From: Hyphomicrobium methylovorum
Lineage (GTDB): Bacteria > Pseudomonadota > Alphaproteobacteria > Rhizobiales > Hyphomicrobiaceae
Reading direction: 5' to 3'
Assembly: GCF_013626205.1 (NCBI RefSeq)
Contig: NZ_QHJE01000001.1
Span: forward strand, 1,302,001-1,366,000
Length of the DNA stretch: 64,000 nt
The notes beneath the pieces are model-generated. The model was not told the DNA's origin, did no database searches, and saw only the letters and a program-made list of their open reading frames with translations. Positions 35,701 to 42,836 of the stretch are shown here, piece after piece. The position numbers and the translations under genes were made by a program. Positions within the stretch are counted from its first letter, which is position 1; the number at the start of each line of letters is the position of its first letter.

Positions 35701-35817
35701 AAAGGCATCGACTGGGATATTCAGGAACGCGTGCGTGCCCAGCGCAGCAAGTAGCAGCGTGCACAACAACACGAATGCGCGTTGTACGAGCGACACCTCA
35801 ACGAGCTTGCTCAGCAT
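32698..35817 (-). CDS. Heavy-metal RND efflux pump, CusA/CzcA family
   Basis: The 1039-residue length and layout are those of HME-RND pumps: a first transmembrane helix with the conserved VPVDAFPDISPVQVKI start of the porter domain, a block of helices near 335-510 with GLIVDAAVVVVEN, a second porter domain, and a final helix block near 860-1010. These pumps drive Cu(I)/Ag(I) or Zn/Co/Cd out of the periplasm using the proton gradient. The methionine pattern needed to decide between copper and zinc cannot be read safely here. It is preceded by its adaptor two bases away and followed by DUF3240. No outer-membrane channel gene is present. Confidence 0.93.
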   Translation of the reverse strand: MLSKLVEVSLVQRAFVLLCTLLLAALGTHAFLNIPVDAFPDISPVQVKIIMKAPGMTPEEVETRVLTPIELEVLGIPRQTNLRSAAKYAIADITIDFEDGTDIYWARQQVAERLSNAAGELPPTISGGLAPISTPLSDVFMFTIEGGDLTLTQRRDLLDWTIRPALRTIPGIADVNALGGYVRTFEVVPDSAAMASTGVSIAEIKQAIEHTNRNDGAGRLNDGEKALVVRAEGAIQNPSDLGEIVLRSEGGKILRLRDVATVAIGSLTRYGAVTKDGAGEAVQGLVLSLRGADASAIVKDVRKRLDELKPSLPDGVELKAFYDRSDLISRAVGTVTKALLEATVLVVVLLLLFLGNLRAAIVVALTLPLAALATFAMMRLFGLSANLMSLGGLAIAIGLIVDAAVVVVENTVERLDHNVDNTRIPVLHHVYQAAAEVVMPVASGILIICLVFLPLLSLQGLEGKLFAPVAITIVLALSASLLLSLTVIPVLSSLMLRGSAHKTPLLMRILEGGYRPLLRFCLAHPTPVYAFALLGAVAMVLAYNAVGKTFMPSMDEGSVIMQTSKLPSVNLAESALTDGRIQRAIMQQVPEVQNIVARVGSDELGLDPMSPNETDAFMVLKPKDEWGVPDKQWLLQKLRTAMESVPGVEYAFTQPIEMRISEMLTGARGDLAVKIFGPDLKVLADLAGRIQGVLTNVPGASEVMTASNDSVDYLQIQMDRMRAGRTGLSVTRLQDELRALLEGTPAGIVAEPQRRTSIVVRGPEALRQAPELFMQSQLTAGDGGLVRIGDVAEMKRAAGPVKVDRENASRYAIVQAYVSGRDLVGYVEDAQKQVAEKVPLPAGYRVIWGGNFENQRRAAARLAIVVPIALGLIFLVLFATLRSLRQAGLILANVPFAMIGGMLSLWFAGEYLSVPASVGFIALLGIAVLNGLVLVTHFNQLLAAGMPISTVVVEGALRRLRPVLMTASIAAFGLVPLLYASGPGSEIQRPLAIVVIGGLVSSTVLTLVLLPILFRRFGVARGVAESESRRLTWTNPLAN

Positions 35818-35819
35818 CG

Positions 35820-36872
35820 CTATTCCGCGCCCATCATATTCTCAAGCTGGGCGAGGCCGGAGACCGCTACCTTCTGACCGGCGACGATCTCGCCCTCAAT
35901 GGTTGCGCCGTGCAGTGTCTTGCCGCGCAACGTAACGGGCACGGCTGTAAAACCATTATTCGTGCGCAGAAATACTTTCGGCTTTCCCGCCAGGTAGACA
36001 ACGGCCTGGGAGGGAACATCGAAACTCGCGCTTGGCGCAGCGCGGTGAACGCTGAGCGTCACCATCTGCCCGACGGCAAATCCGCTGGAGGCCGGAATCT
36101 GACCGATAAGGCGCGCAGAGCGCGTCTTTGGATCGATGCTGTGAACTACAGAAAGCACCTTACCAATGACATCGTCATTCAAATGGATGCTATCTCCGGC
36201 CCGCACCTTACCCAACAACGCGGCCGGCAACTGCGCCTCCACCCAGAGTTCGTCGGTTGTATCAATAACGGCAGCGGCGGCCATCGCTTCGACGTGAGAG
36301 CCCGCCGTTACGCTCGCTTCCACCACGCGGCCGTCCTGCTGCGCCACGAGCGTGTACGTACCGTCTTCGTTCATTCGAATATTGCCGAGTGACACGAGCC
36401 GCCGATGCTGCTCGACGACGGCTTTAAGTCCATCGCGCTGCGCTTCCGTTTCCGTCGCGCGTGTCGGAGCGGCGATGTTCTTGTCGGCTAGCGTCCGGTA
36501 GCGGCTGGCGACAGCGGCCGCCGCGGCAAGATTGGCTTCTGCCTGCCGAAGCTGTGACAGCGATTCAACAAACTCGCGGCTGGCGATGGTCATCAGCTCG
36601 CGGCCTTTTTTCACCGTTTCGCCCGGCAGAACATCGACGGAGATCACAGTCCCGGCAAATGGAGACGGAACGGCGATGCGACTGTTCGTCGGCGGAATGA
36701 CCGTGCCGGGCAGAAGAGCGACGGCCTCGTCGCTCGCGGCGCGCACCTCTTCGAGCCGAATTTCCAGATGCTCAAGCTGGCTCTGCGAAATCGTTACTTC
36801 GGCCGCAAGCGCCCCCCAGCATCCAGGGCCTGCGAATGCAGCTATCCACGCGATCAGCCTACCGGAAACCAT
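35820..36872 (-). CDS. RND efflux periplasmic adaptor (CusB/CzcB-like)
   Basis: The 350 residues have an N-terminal signal (first 24, ending GALAAE) and the adaptor order: lipoyl half (SRIAVPSPFAGTVISVDVLPG), a helical hairpin (about 95-165), second lipoyl half (VAQQDGRVVEASVTAG), beta-barrel and membrane-proximal domains. It joins the pump to an outer-membrane channel across the periplasm and in CusB also hands over metal ions. There is no Met-rich N-terminal extension like that of E. coli CusB. It starts the efflux operon, divergent from the regulator genes, with direct repeats between them. Confidence 0.9.
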   Translation of the reverse strand: MVSGRLIAWIAAFAGPGCWGALAAEVTISQSQLEHLEIRLEEVRAASDEAVALLPGTVIPPTNSRIAVPSPFAGTVISVDVLPGETVKKGRELMTIASREFVESLSQLRQAEANLAAAAAVASRYRTLADKNIAAPTRATETEAQRDGLKAVVEQHRRLVSLGNIRMNEDGTYTLVAQQDGRVVEASVTAGSHVEAMAAAAVIDTTDELWVEAQLPAALLGKVRAGDSIHLNDDVIGKVLSVVHSIDPKTRSARLIGQIPASSGFAVGQMVTLSVHRAAPSASFDVPSQAVVYLAGKPKVFLRTNNGFTAVPVTLRGKTLHGATIEGEIVAGQKVAVSGLAQLENMMGAE

Positions 36873-36912
36873 GCGACCGACATCCTCGTTGCCAGCCGCG
36901 TTTTACACGGTT

Positions 36913-36930
36913 ACCTGAAATCAACCTGAA
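36913..36930. promoter_or_regulatory. Direct repeat ACCTGAA, 11-bp phase: likely response-regulator operator
   Basis: ACCTGAA occurs at 36913 and again at 36924, one helical turn apart, in the 90 bases between the divergent adaptor gene and the OmpR-family regulator gene. Tandem half-sites spaced 10-11 bp are the usual binding pattern of OmpR/PhoB-type regulators, so this is a good candidate operator for auto- and cross-regulation. Confidence 0.5.
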
Positions 36931-36962
36931 TTGGGCCAAATCGCCACTCCAAGAGCCTGCAT

Positions 36963-37670
36963 GTGCACGGAAATTGGCGTGAGCTCGGGCCCATAAAGCG
37001 CTGCGGGAGCGTTCCTATTCGTATTCTGCTGGTCGAAGACGACGATGGACTCGCGGCGCGCTTATCGGCCGGTTTGCGCGATGCAGGCTTCGTCGTCGAA
37101 CACGCCAAGGATGGAGAGGATGGGTGGGCGTTGGGCGTCGATGGCGCTTTCGACGCCGCTGTGCTCGACCTCGGCCTCCCTACTCTCGCGGGCCTAGACG
37201 TTCTGCGGCGCTGGCGTAGCGGCGGCTGCGACTTGCCGGTGCTCATTCTCACCGCGCACGGCACGTGGACGGAAAAGGTCGAAGGCCTTAACTCCGGTGC
37301 CGATGACTACCTCTCGAAGCCGTTCCACACGCCAGAGGTCGTAGCGCGCCTGCGCGCATTGATCCGCCGGAAGTCCGGGAGCGGAAATCCTGTTCTCCAG
37401 AACCGCGACATCACCCTCGATACTGTCGCCGGGAAAGCAACGGCGGATGGCCGTGTGATTGAGCTGACGGCACTCGAAATGCGGATGCTGTCGTACTTCA
37501 TGCATCGCGTGGGACGCGTCATCTCACAACAGGAGCTCGTCGATCGGCTTTACTCGCTCGACCAGAGCACCGAGTCGAACACCATCGAGGTCTATATCAG
37601 CAGGCTGCGGCGTAAGCTGGGGCGCGATGTCATTACGACCGTCCGCGGCCTTGGCTACCGTATGGATTGA
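36963..37670 (+). CDS. OmpR-family response regulator
   Basis: The receiver domain (from IRILLVEDDDGLAARL) contains the acidic pair, the phosphoacceptor Asp in AAVLDLGLPT, the switch Thr in LILTAHG and the Lys in YLSKPF. A winged-helix OmpR domain follows (ELTALEMRMLSYFM to TVRGLGYRM). The open frame begins at a GTG at 36963, about 18 codons before the receiver; no better start with a clear ribosome-binding site exists between them. It is paired with the kinase gene directly downstream and probably controls the divergent RND operon, given the repeats between them. Confidence 0.88.
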   Translation: MHGNWRELGPIKRCGSVPIRILLVEDDDGLAARLSAGLRDAGFVVEHAKDGEDGWALGVDGAFDAAVLDLGLPTLAGLDVLRRWRSGGCDLPVLILTAHGTWTEKVEGLNSGADDYLSKPFHTPEVVARLRALIRRKSGSGNPVLQNRDITLDTVAGKATADGRVIELTALEMRMLSYFMHRVGRVISQQELVDRLYSLDQSTESNTIEVYISRLRRKLGRDVITTVRGLGYRMD

Positions 37671-37678
37671 ACCCTCCA

Positions 37679-39049
37679 ATGCGCAGCCTTCGCTCCCGAC
37701 TCATGCTCGTAGCCACGATCTGGGCAGTGCTTGGTGTCGCCTCAGCAGGCATCGCGCTTTCGCTCGTCTTTCAAGACTTCCTTGGACGGCAGCTCAACGA
37801 TGAGCTGCTCGAACATCTGGACGAGCTTGAGGTGCTGCTGGAAACCGGACCTGACGGCACACTCAAGCTCGTACGGCCGCTCAGCGATCCGCGCTATCAA
37901 CCACCGCATTCGGGCTTCTATTGGCAAGTCCAGGATAATCGCGGCGTCATTGCACGTTCCGGATCGCTTAAAGGTGATACGCTTTCGATTTCGGAGCTAC
38001 CGCGCGCTGACGGCGAAACGCATACGCTGATGATCGATGGACCGACCGGGAAACTGCACATCGCCGAGCGCGCACGGATGCTGGACACACCCGCGTCTCC
38101 CGTCCACTTCATTATCGGCACCGACGAAGCGCACCTTCGGCAAGAACTGCAGCAGTTCAACAATGTATTGCTGTGGTCGCTTGGTGGGTTTGCCGCTTCC
38201 ATGATTTCAGCTGCGGTGCTGCTGTTGTTTTACGCCATGACCCCGTTCTCTCAACTTCGCGAAGGGCTGGCGGCGGTGCGCTCGGGCTCGGCGGCGTCGA
38301 TGAAGGGCAAGTTTCCGGAAGAGGTTCAGCCGCTGATCGACGACCTCAATGGTCTGCTGCAGTCATCCAGCGAGCAGATCGGACGGGCGCGCGCGCAAGC
38401 GGGAAATATTGCACACGGTCTGAAGACGCCTCTGGCAATCCTGGTCGATGAGGCGGAGCAGCTCAATCGGCGCGGCGAAACCGAAACCGCTTCCGTTATC
38501 CGCGACCAATGCCGACGCATGCAAAGCCATATCGATTATCAGATCGCGCGAGCGCGCATTGCTGCGACACGCGCACGACCTGGTACCCTGTCGTCCTTGT
38601 CCGACGTCGCAACGGCGGTCACGGCCGCGCTCTCTCGCCTTTATGTCGATCGCGGCGTCGTCATCCGCAACGACATTCCGGATCGCGTCATGGTTGCGGC
38701 CGAACGCGAAGACTTGAACGAGTTGCTGGCGAACATCGTCGACAACGCTTTGAGGCACGCTCGAAGCGTCGTTCGCCTCGGGATTGATGGCGATTATTCG
38801 CGCCAGCTAAAATTTGTCGTCGAGGATGATGGCCCAGGCCTGCCGCCTGAAGCGTGGAAGATCGTTTTCAATATCGGAACGCAATGGGAAAGCGACAATC
38901 AGGGCTCGGGTCTTGGATTGGCGATTGTGCGCGATCTCGCTCAGCTGTACGGCGGCGATGTTGAGCTTGGCCGATCAGACCTGGGCGGCCTCAAAGTCAC
39001 GATCCAATTGCCCGTTCCTGATCGCGGCGCTTTCCTTGTCAAAAAATAG
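37679..39049 (+). CDS. Sensor histidine kinase, PhoQ-like
   Basis: Two transmembrane helices (about 7-30 and 165-185) flank a periplasmic sensor domain of some 130 residues. The dimerisation/phosphoacceptor region reads NIAHGLKTPLAIL with the catalytic His, and the ATP-binding part has ANIVDNALRHAR (N box), VEDDGPGL (G1) and GSGLGLAIV (G2). The HGLKTPL wording, instead of HELRTPL, is typical of the PhoQ group. The start ATG at 37679 lies 9 bases after the regulator stop; a TTG overlapping that stop is a possible alternative. The signal is probably periplasmic metal. Confidence 0.88.
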   Translation: MRSLRSRLMLVATIWAVLGVASAGIALSLVFQDFLGRQLNDELLEHLDELEVLLETGPDGTLKLVRPLSDPRYQPPHSGFYWQVQDNRGVIARSGSLKGDTLSISELPRADGETHTLMIDGPTGKLHIAERARMLDTPASPVHFIIGTDEAHLRQELQQFNNVLLWSLGGFAASMISAAVLLLFYAMTPFSQLREGLAAVRSGSAASMKGKFPEEVQPLIDDLNGLLQSSSEQIGRARAQAGNIAHGLKTPLAILVDEAEQLNRRGETETASVIRDQCRRMQSHIDYQIARARIAATRARPGTLSSLSDVATAVTAALSRLYVDRGVVIRNDIPDRVMVAAEREDLNELLANIVDNALRHARSVVRLGIDGDYSRQLKFVVEDDGPGLPPEAWKIVFNIGTQWESDNQGSGLGLAIVRDLAQLYGGDVELGRSDLGGLKVTIQLPVPDRGAFLVKK

Positions 39050-39169
39050 TATGCATCCGCTCGTAGCAATCGGCCGTGGCCAAACGGCGCTGCGGAGACT
39101 GTAGAGTTGTAACGACGCAGTCGCTAACATCTCTCAAATTGCACGCCTGATCATTGAAGGGAATGGACT

Positions 39170-39565
39170 ATGGAGAGGCCTGCCGCATTGGCGCCCGAGC
39201 TTGTGAGCGAATTCGTCCGGAAGGCGCATAGCGATATCGATCGCGTGCGAGAGCTGCTTGCGATCGAGCCCAAGCTCGTCAACGCGAGCTGGGATTGGGG
39301 CGGCGGAGATTTCGAATCCGGGCTTGGTGCAGCCGCTCACACCGGCGGCCGAGACATGGCGCTGCTTCTGATCGAACACGGCGCGCGCCTTGATATCTTT
39401 GCAGCCGCCATGCTCGGCAGGCTGGATATTGTCAAGACGGCGCTGGAAGCTTACCCGCAAGCCGCGAAGGCCCCCGGCGCGCACGGCATTCCGTTGCTGA
39501 CGCATGCAAAGATGGGTGGCGAGCCTGCTCGCGCTGTCTACGAATACCTCGAGTCACTCGGCTAA
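39170..39565 (+). CDS. Ankyrin-repeat protein
   Basis: The 131-residue protein carries about three ankyrin repeats, seen in the helices VRELLAIEPKLVNASW, GRDMALLLIEHGARLDIF and LDIVKTALEAYPQAAKAPG followed by HGIPLLTHAKMGGEP. Ankyrin repeats mediate protein-protein contacts; there is no catalytic domain and no signal peptide, so the protein is cytoplasmic. It stands alone just ahead of a cobalamin riboswitch, with no evident link to it. Confidence 0.8.
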   Translation: MERPAALAPELVSEFVRKAHSDIDRVRELLAIEPKLVNASWDWGGGDFESGLGAAAHTGGRDMALLLIEHGARLDIFAAAMLGRLDIVKTALEAYPQAAKAPGAHGIPLLTHAKMGGEPARAVYEYLESLG

Positions 39566-39689
39566 GTGCAAACAGCTGCGCACTGATAATCCCGTGCGCA
39601 GCTTCCTCGCTTGTGACGCTTTGAGCACATGCCCCGGCCATTCGACCGCACGCGCATTGACTCGCCGTGTCATCCGGCGACACCCTATC

Positions 39690-39905
39690 TTGTCGGTTTC
39701 CGCAAGGAATCAATAGGGAATGCGGTGATGGCCTTGTGCCAAATTCCGCGGCTGCCCCCGCAACTGTAAGCGGCAAGCTCTTGACCACTCGCGCCACTGG
39801 AGCTGCGTTCCGGGAAGGCAGGTCAAGACGCTAAGACCCGCGAGCCAGGAGACCTGCCGACGGTCGTGGTCACACGCGAGCACGGATCAGACGGGGTGTT
39901 CTGAT
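39690..39905 (+). promoter_or_regulatory. Cobalamin (B12) riboswitch
   Basis: The region shows the conserved marks in order: AATAGGGAA near 39711, GCTGCCCCCGCAACTGTAA at 39751-39769, GCCACTG at 39793-39799, and the B12 box AGCCAGGAGACCTGCC at 39843-39858. The spacing fits an adenosylcobalamin-type aptamer. It lies about 100 bases upstream of the TonB-dependent receptor gene and should reduce its expression when cobalamin is plentiful. Confidence 0.92.
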
Positions 39906-39985
39906 CGTTGACGGCTTGAGCTTGCTATGCGCTCGAGACGCCTTCGCTTGCTGTGACGTGCCACATTCGTCGTCACGCAGGTCCT

Positions 39986-42316
39986 ATGCTCAATTCAATC
40001 TCCGGACTCCGGTCCAATGGCCAGACGCATCTGCGTCGCCTCTCGGCGGGTGCAAGCCTTTCCGTCCTCGCTTCGGTCTTTGCGCCGTGCCTCGTCAACG
40101 CGCAGCAAGCGGCGCCAAATTCGAGTGATCTGCCGCCTGTCACCGTGCTCGGCACACAGTCTCCGAAGAAGATGGCGAAGGCCAAAAAGCCTTCAACGGT
40201 CAAGCAAAAGGCTCCGGCCCAGGCGTCAACCAACACGCAGCCAGCGGAGCCTGTGGTTGATCCTGCCCAAACCGGCGTCAATACGCCGACCAAGCCTGGC
40301 CTCAATCTCAGCGTGCCGACCACAGCGGGTAGCCGCCTCAATCTCACGCCGCTCGAAACACCTGCCAGCGTCAGTGTCATTTCCGGCGAAGTCGCGCGCG
40401 ACCGCGGCCAAGATACCGTGACGGACGCCGTTACGCATAATGCGCCGGGCTTCAGCAGCGTTGCCAATCCGGTTTACGGCCAAGCGTTCGCCAGCCGCGG
40501 CTATCAAGGCAATGGCTCAGTCGTGCGGCTTTACGATGGGACGCGCATATCGCCAGGCCGCGGCAACGTCACCTTCCCGTTCAACATGTGGTCCGTCGAC
40601 CGTATCGAGGTTTTGCACGGTCCGGCTTCGGTTCTCTATGGCCAAGGCGCGATTGGCGGCGTGATCAACGTCGTTCCCAAGAAGCCGATCACGACGCATT
40701 ACGAAAACGAAGCGCAGGTTTACGTCGACTCGAACCTGGGGCGACGCCTTTCGTTCGATAGCGCTGGTCCGTTGAATGAAGCGCTCTCCTATCGCTTCGA
40801 TGTCACGGGAGACGCTTCGGAAGGCTGGGTGGATCTTGGGCACTCGGAGAATTTTGGAATTTCCGGCGCATTGAGGCTTCAGGCTGCGCCAGATCTCGTG
40901 TTCACGCTGTCGACCGACTACGGCGATCAAAAGCCGATGCGTTATTTTGGAACGCCCTTCCGTGACGGCGAAATCGACAAAAGTCTGCGCGAGAAGAATT
41001 ATAACGTCTACGACAGCCGAATTCGGTTCAAAGACAACTTCACACAGTTGAAGACGGAATACACGCCAAGCTCCGCGTTGTCGTTCCGTAACATCTCTTA
41101 CATTTCGTCCAGCAATCGCGAGTGGCGCAACGCGGAGGATTACTTCCTCAATCCGGTCACCGGCGACGTCGACCGGAGCGGCTATATTCATATCGTTCAA
41201 CAGCAAGATCAGATCGGCACGCGCAACGACGCGACGGTTCGCAGCCGGATCCTAGGATTTGCGAACGAGTCCGTCGTCGGCTTCGATATTACGCGGACGC
41301 GCTTTGGATACTCGAACTACATTCCGTCCGAGGCGAACTCGCTCAATCCTTACAACTTCGACCGCGGATTTTTCCCGAATCCTGATCGGTTGGACCCGAA
41401 ATACAAATCCGAGCTGACTGAGTACGGCGTGTTCGCCGAGAACCGCATTCATCTTCTCGACAATCTTACAATCGTCGGGGGCGTGCGCTTCGATGCACCG
41501 ACGATCGAGCGCGAGGATGTAAGCCTTGGCCAGAGCTTCGAAAAGACGTTCGGAGCTCTTGGTTGGCGCGTTGGCGCCGTGTATGAGCCGATACGGAACT
41601 TCGCATTTTTTGGCCAGTACACGGTTGGTACAGATCCGATCAACGTGCCGCTGCTCGATCTTGCAAAGAATTTCGCGAAATTCGGTTTGACGACGGGCAA
41701 CCAAGTCGAAGTCGGCATGAAGCAATCGTTCTGGAACGGGCGTGGCGAGTGGACTCTCGCCGGTTATCGCATCGAGAAGAACGACCTCATCGTTCTCGAC
41801 GCTTCGTACCAATTCCAGCAAATTGGACAGCAGTCATCCTACGGTGTCGAAGCATCGGGCGGGCTCGAGCTTGGATACGGATGGCGCATCGATGCAAACG
41901 CCGCATGGCTGAAAGCGCAGTATGACGATTTTCAGTACATCGATTTTTCGACATTTGCCGTCACAGACTACAGCGGCAAAACGCCGATCCTTATTCCAGA
42001 GCAGACTGCGAACATCTGGCTGTCATGGGCCTTTGCGCAGGGCTGGAAGGCAAGCGGCGGCGTGCAGTACATCGGATCGTCTTATGAGAACTTCGATAAC
42101 ACGGTGGAGCGCCCGGCCTATACGATCGTCAATGCCGGGTTGCAGTGGAAGCCAACCGACATGACGACGATCGATTTCCGCGTGCAGAACGTGTTCGATA
42201 AGGTCTACGCGGAATATCTGAAGTATGACGATCCCGCTTCCGGCGGCCTTGGCGGATTGCAGGGATATCTGGGGCAGCCTCGCACATTCTCGGGCGCTGT
42301 AACCGTTAAGTTTTAA
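39986..42316 (+). CDS. TonB-dependent outer-membrane receptor under B12 control
   Basis: The frame could start at a GTG at 39953, but ATG 39986 (MLNSISGLRS) has an AGG-type site and gives a normal signal peptide (residues about 20-40, ending VNAQ). A long Lys/Pro/Ala-rich linker follows, then the plug domain (TPLETPASVSVISGEVARDR, VEVLHGPASVLYGQGAIGGVINVVPK) and a 22-strand-type barrel ending VTVKF. By sequence it resembles siderophore receptors such as FhuA/FpvA, but the cobalamin riboswitch just upstream says the ligand is more probably a corrinoid. TonB and ExbBD are not in the window. Confidence 0.9.
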   Translation: MLNSISGLRSNGQTHLRRLSAGASLSVLASVFAPCLVNAQQAAPNSSDLPPVTVLGTQSPKKMAKAKKPSTVKQKAPAQASTNTQPAEPVVDPAQTGVNTPTKPGLNLSVPTTAGSRLNLTPLETPASVSVISGEVARDRGQDTVTDAVTHNAPGFSSVANPVYGQAFASRGYQGNGSVVRLYDGTRISPGRGNVTFPFNMWSVDRIEVLHGPASVLYGQGAIGGVINVVPKKPITTHYENEAQVYVDSNLGRRLSFDSAGPLNEALSYRFDVTGDASEGWVDLGHSENFGISGALRLQAAPDLVFTLSTDYGDQKPMRYFGTPFRDGEIDKSLREKNYNVYDSRIRFKDNFTQLKTEYTPSSALSFRNISYISSSNREWRNAEDYFLNPVTGDVDRSGYIHIVQQQDQIGTRNDATVRSRILGFANESVVGFDITRTRFGYSNYIPSEANSLNPYNFDRGFFPNPDRLDPKYKSELTEYGVFAENRIHLLDNLTIVGGVRFDAPTIEREDVSLGQSFEKTFGALGWRVGAVYEPIRNFAFFGQYTVGTDPINVPLLDLAKNFAKFGLTTGNQVEVGMKQSFWNGRGEWTLAGYRIEKNDLIVLDASYQFQQIGQQSSYGVEASGGLELGYGWRIDANAAWLKAQYDDFQYIDFSTFAVTDYSGKTPILIPEQTANIWLSWAFAQGWKASGGVQYIGSSYENFDNTVERPAYTIVNAGLQWKPTDMTTIDFRVQNVFDKVYAEYLKYDDPASGGLGGLQGYLGQPRTFSGAVTVKF

Positions 42317-42343
42317 CCTCGGCTTCTACTCCGCCACACAGTT

Positions 42344-42370
42344 ATTCCCGCGCGCGATGCGCGCGGGAAT
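42344..42370. terminator. Bidirectional hairpin terminator
   Basis: A perfect 12-bp stem with a 3-base loop (arms 42344-42355 and 42359-42370) lies between two convergent genes, the receptor (stop 42316) and the small exported protein (stop 42389). The U-run is short on both sides, but position and stability fit a shared terminator. Confidence 0.75.
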
Positions 42371-42388
42371 TTGTAGAAAAGTGCACTG

Positions 42389-42676
42389 CTACTTCGTTTT
42401 ATGCTCCGGTGTGCGGTCCGACGTTCCTTCATGCGTCTGGCCTGCATCGGTTCCTGTTGCACCAGCCGTACCAGCGTTCGGCGTACGGTCGGGTGCGGGG
42501 TTGCCCGGCGTCCGATCCGACGTTTTGCCGTTGCTGTTCGGTTCTGTATTGACGTCAGTTGATGTCGATGCAGGTGGTGTGGTTCCGGCGTTGTCTGCCG
42601 CGAAGGCGTACGAGCCGCCCAACGCAATCGCGAGCGCGCCGCCGCCAGCCAATATTGCCCTTTGAAGTTTGTACAT
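42389..42676 (-). CDS. Small exported Thr/Pro/Asn-rich protein
   Basis: The ATG at 42676 is preceded by AGGAGAGG, a strong site. Residues 1-26 form a signal peptide ending AFAAD. The remaining 69 residues are low in complexity and polar, rich in Thr, Pro, Gly, Asn and Asp with repeated SDRTPGN / DRTPNAG / SDRTPEH units, so the mature protein is probably disordered. No family is recognised. It stands alone, with a hairpin after its stop, facing the receptor gene. Periplasmic or surface role is inferred only from the signal. Confidence 0.7.
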   Translation of the reverse strand: MYKLQRAILAGGGALAIALGGSYAFAADNAGTTPPASTSTDVNTEPNSNGKTSDRTPGNPAPDRTPNAGTAGATGTDAGQTHEGTSDRTPEHKTK

Positions 42677-42836
42677 TTTCCTCTCCTAACAAAGTTTCTG
42701 CTGTGAAGGGTACGGCTGCGGGGAGCTTACGGTTCCCAAGAAAGTCGGGATGACGTTCCTTCGCCGCGCGGCGGCCGCACGATTTATTGAATGCAACCTG
42801 CACGCTTCGCTCGCGCGCAACACAGGCAATAGACTT

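Noticed and set aside
36961-36963. ATG at 36961 as start of the response regulator
   Set aside because: It is in a different frame; the in-frame GTG at 36963 is the only upstream start.
42690-42730. Second sigma-EcfG promoter before the 42389-42676 gene
   Set aside because: GGAAC is followed after 17 bases by CGTA instead of CGTT, so the match is too weak to call.
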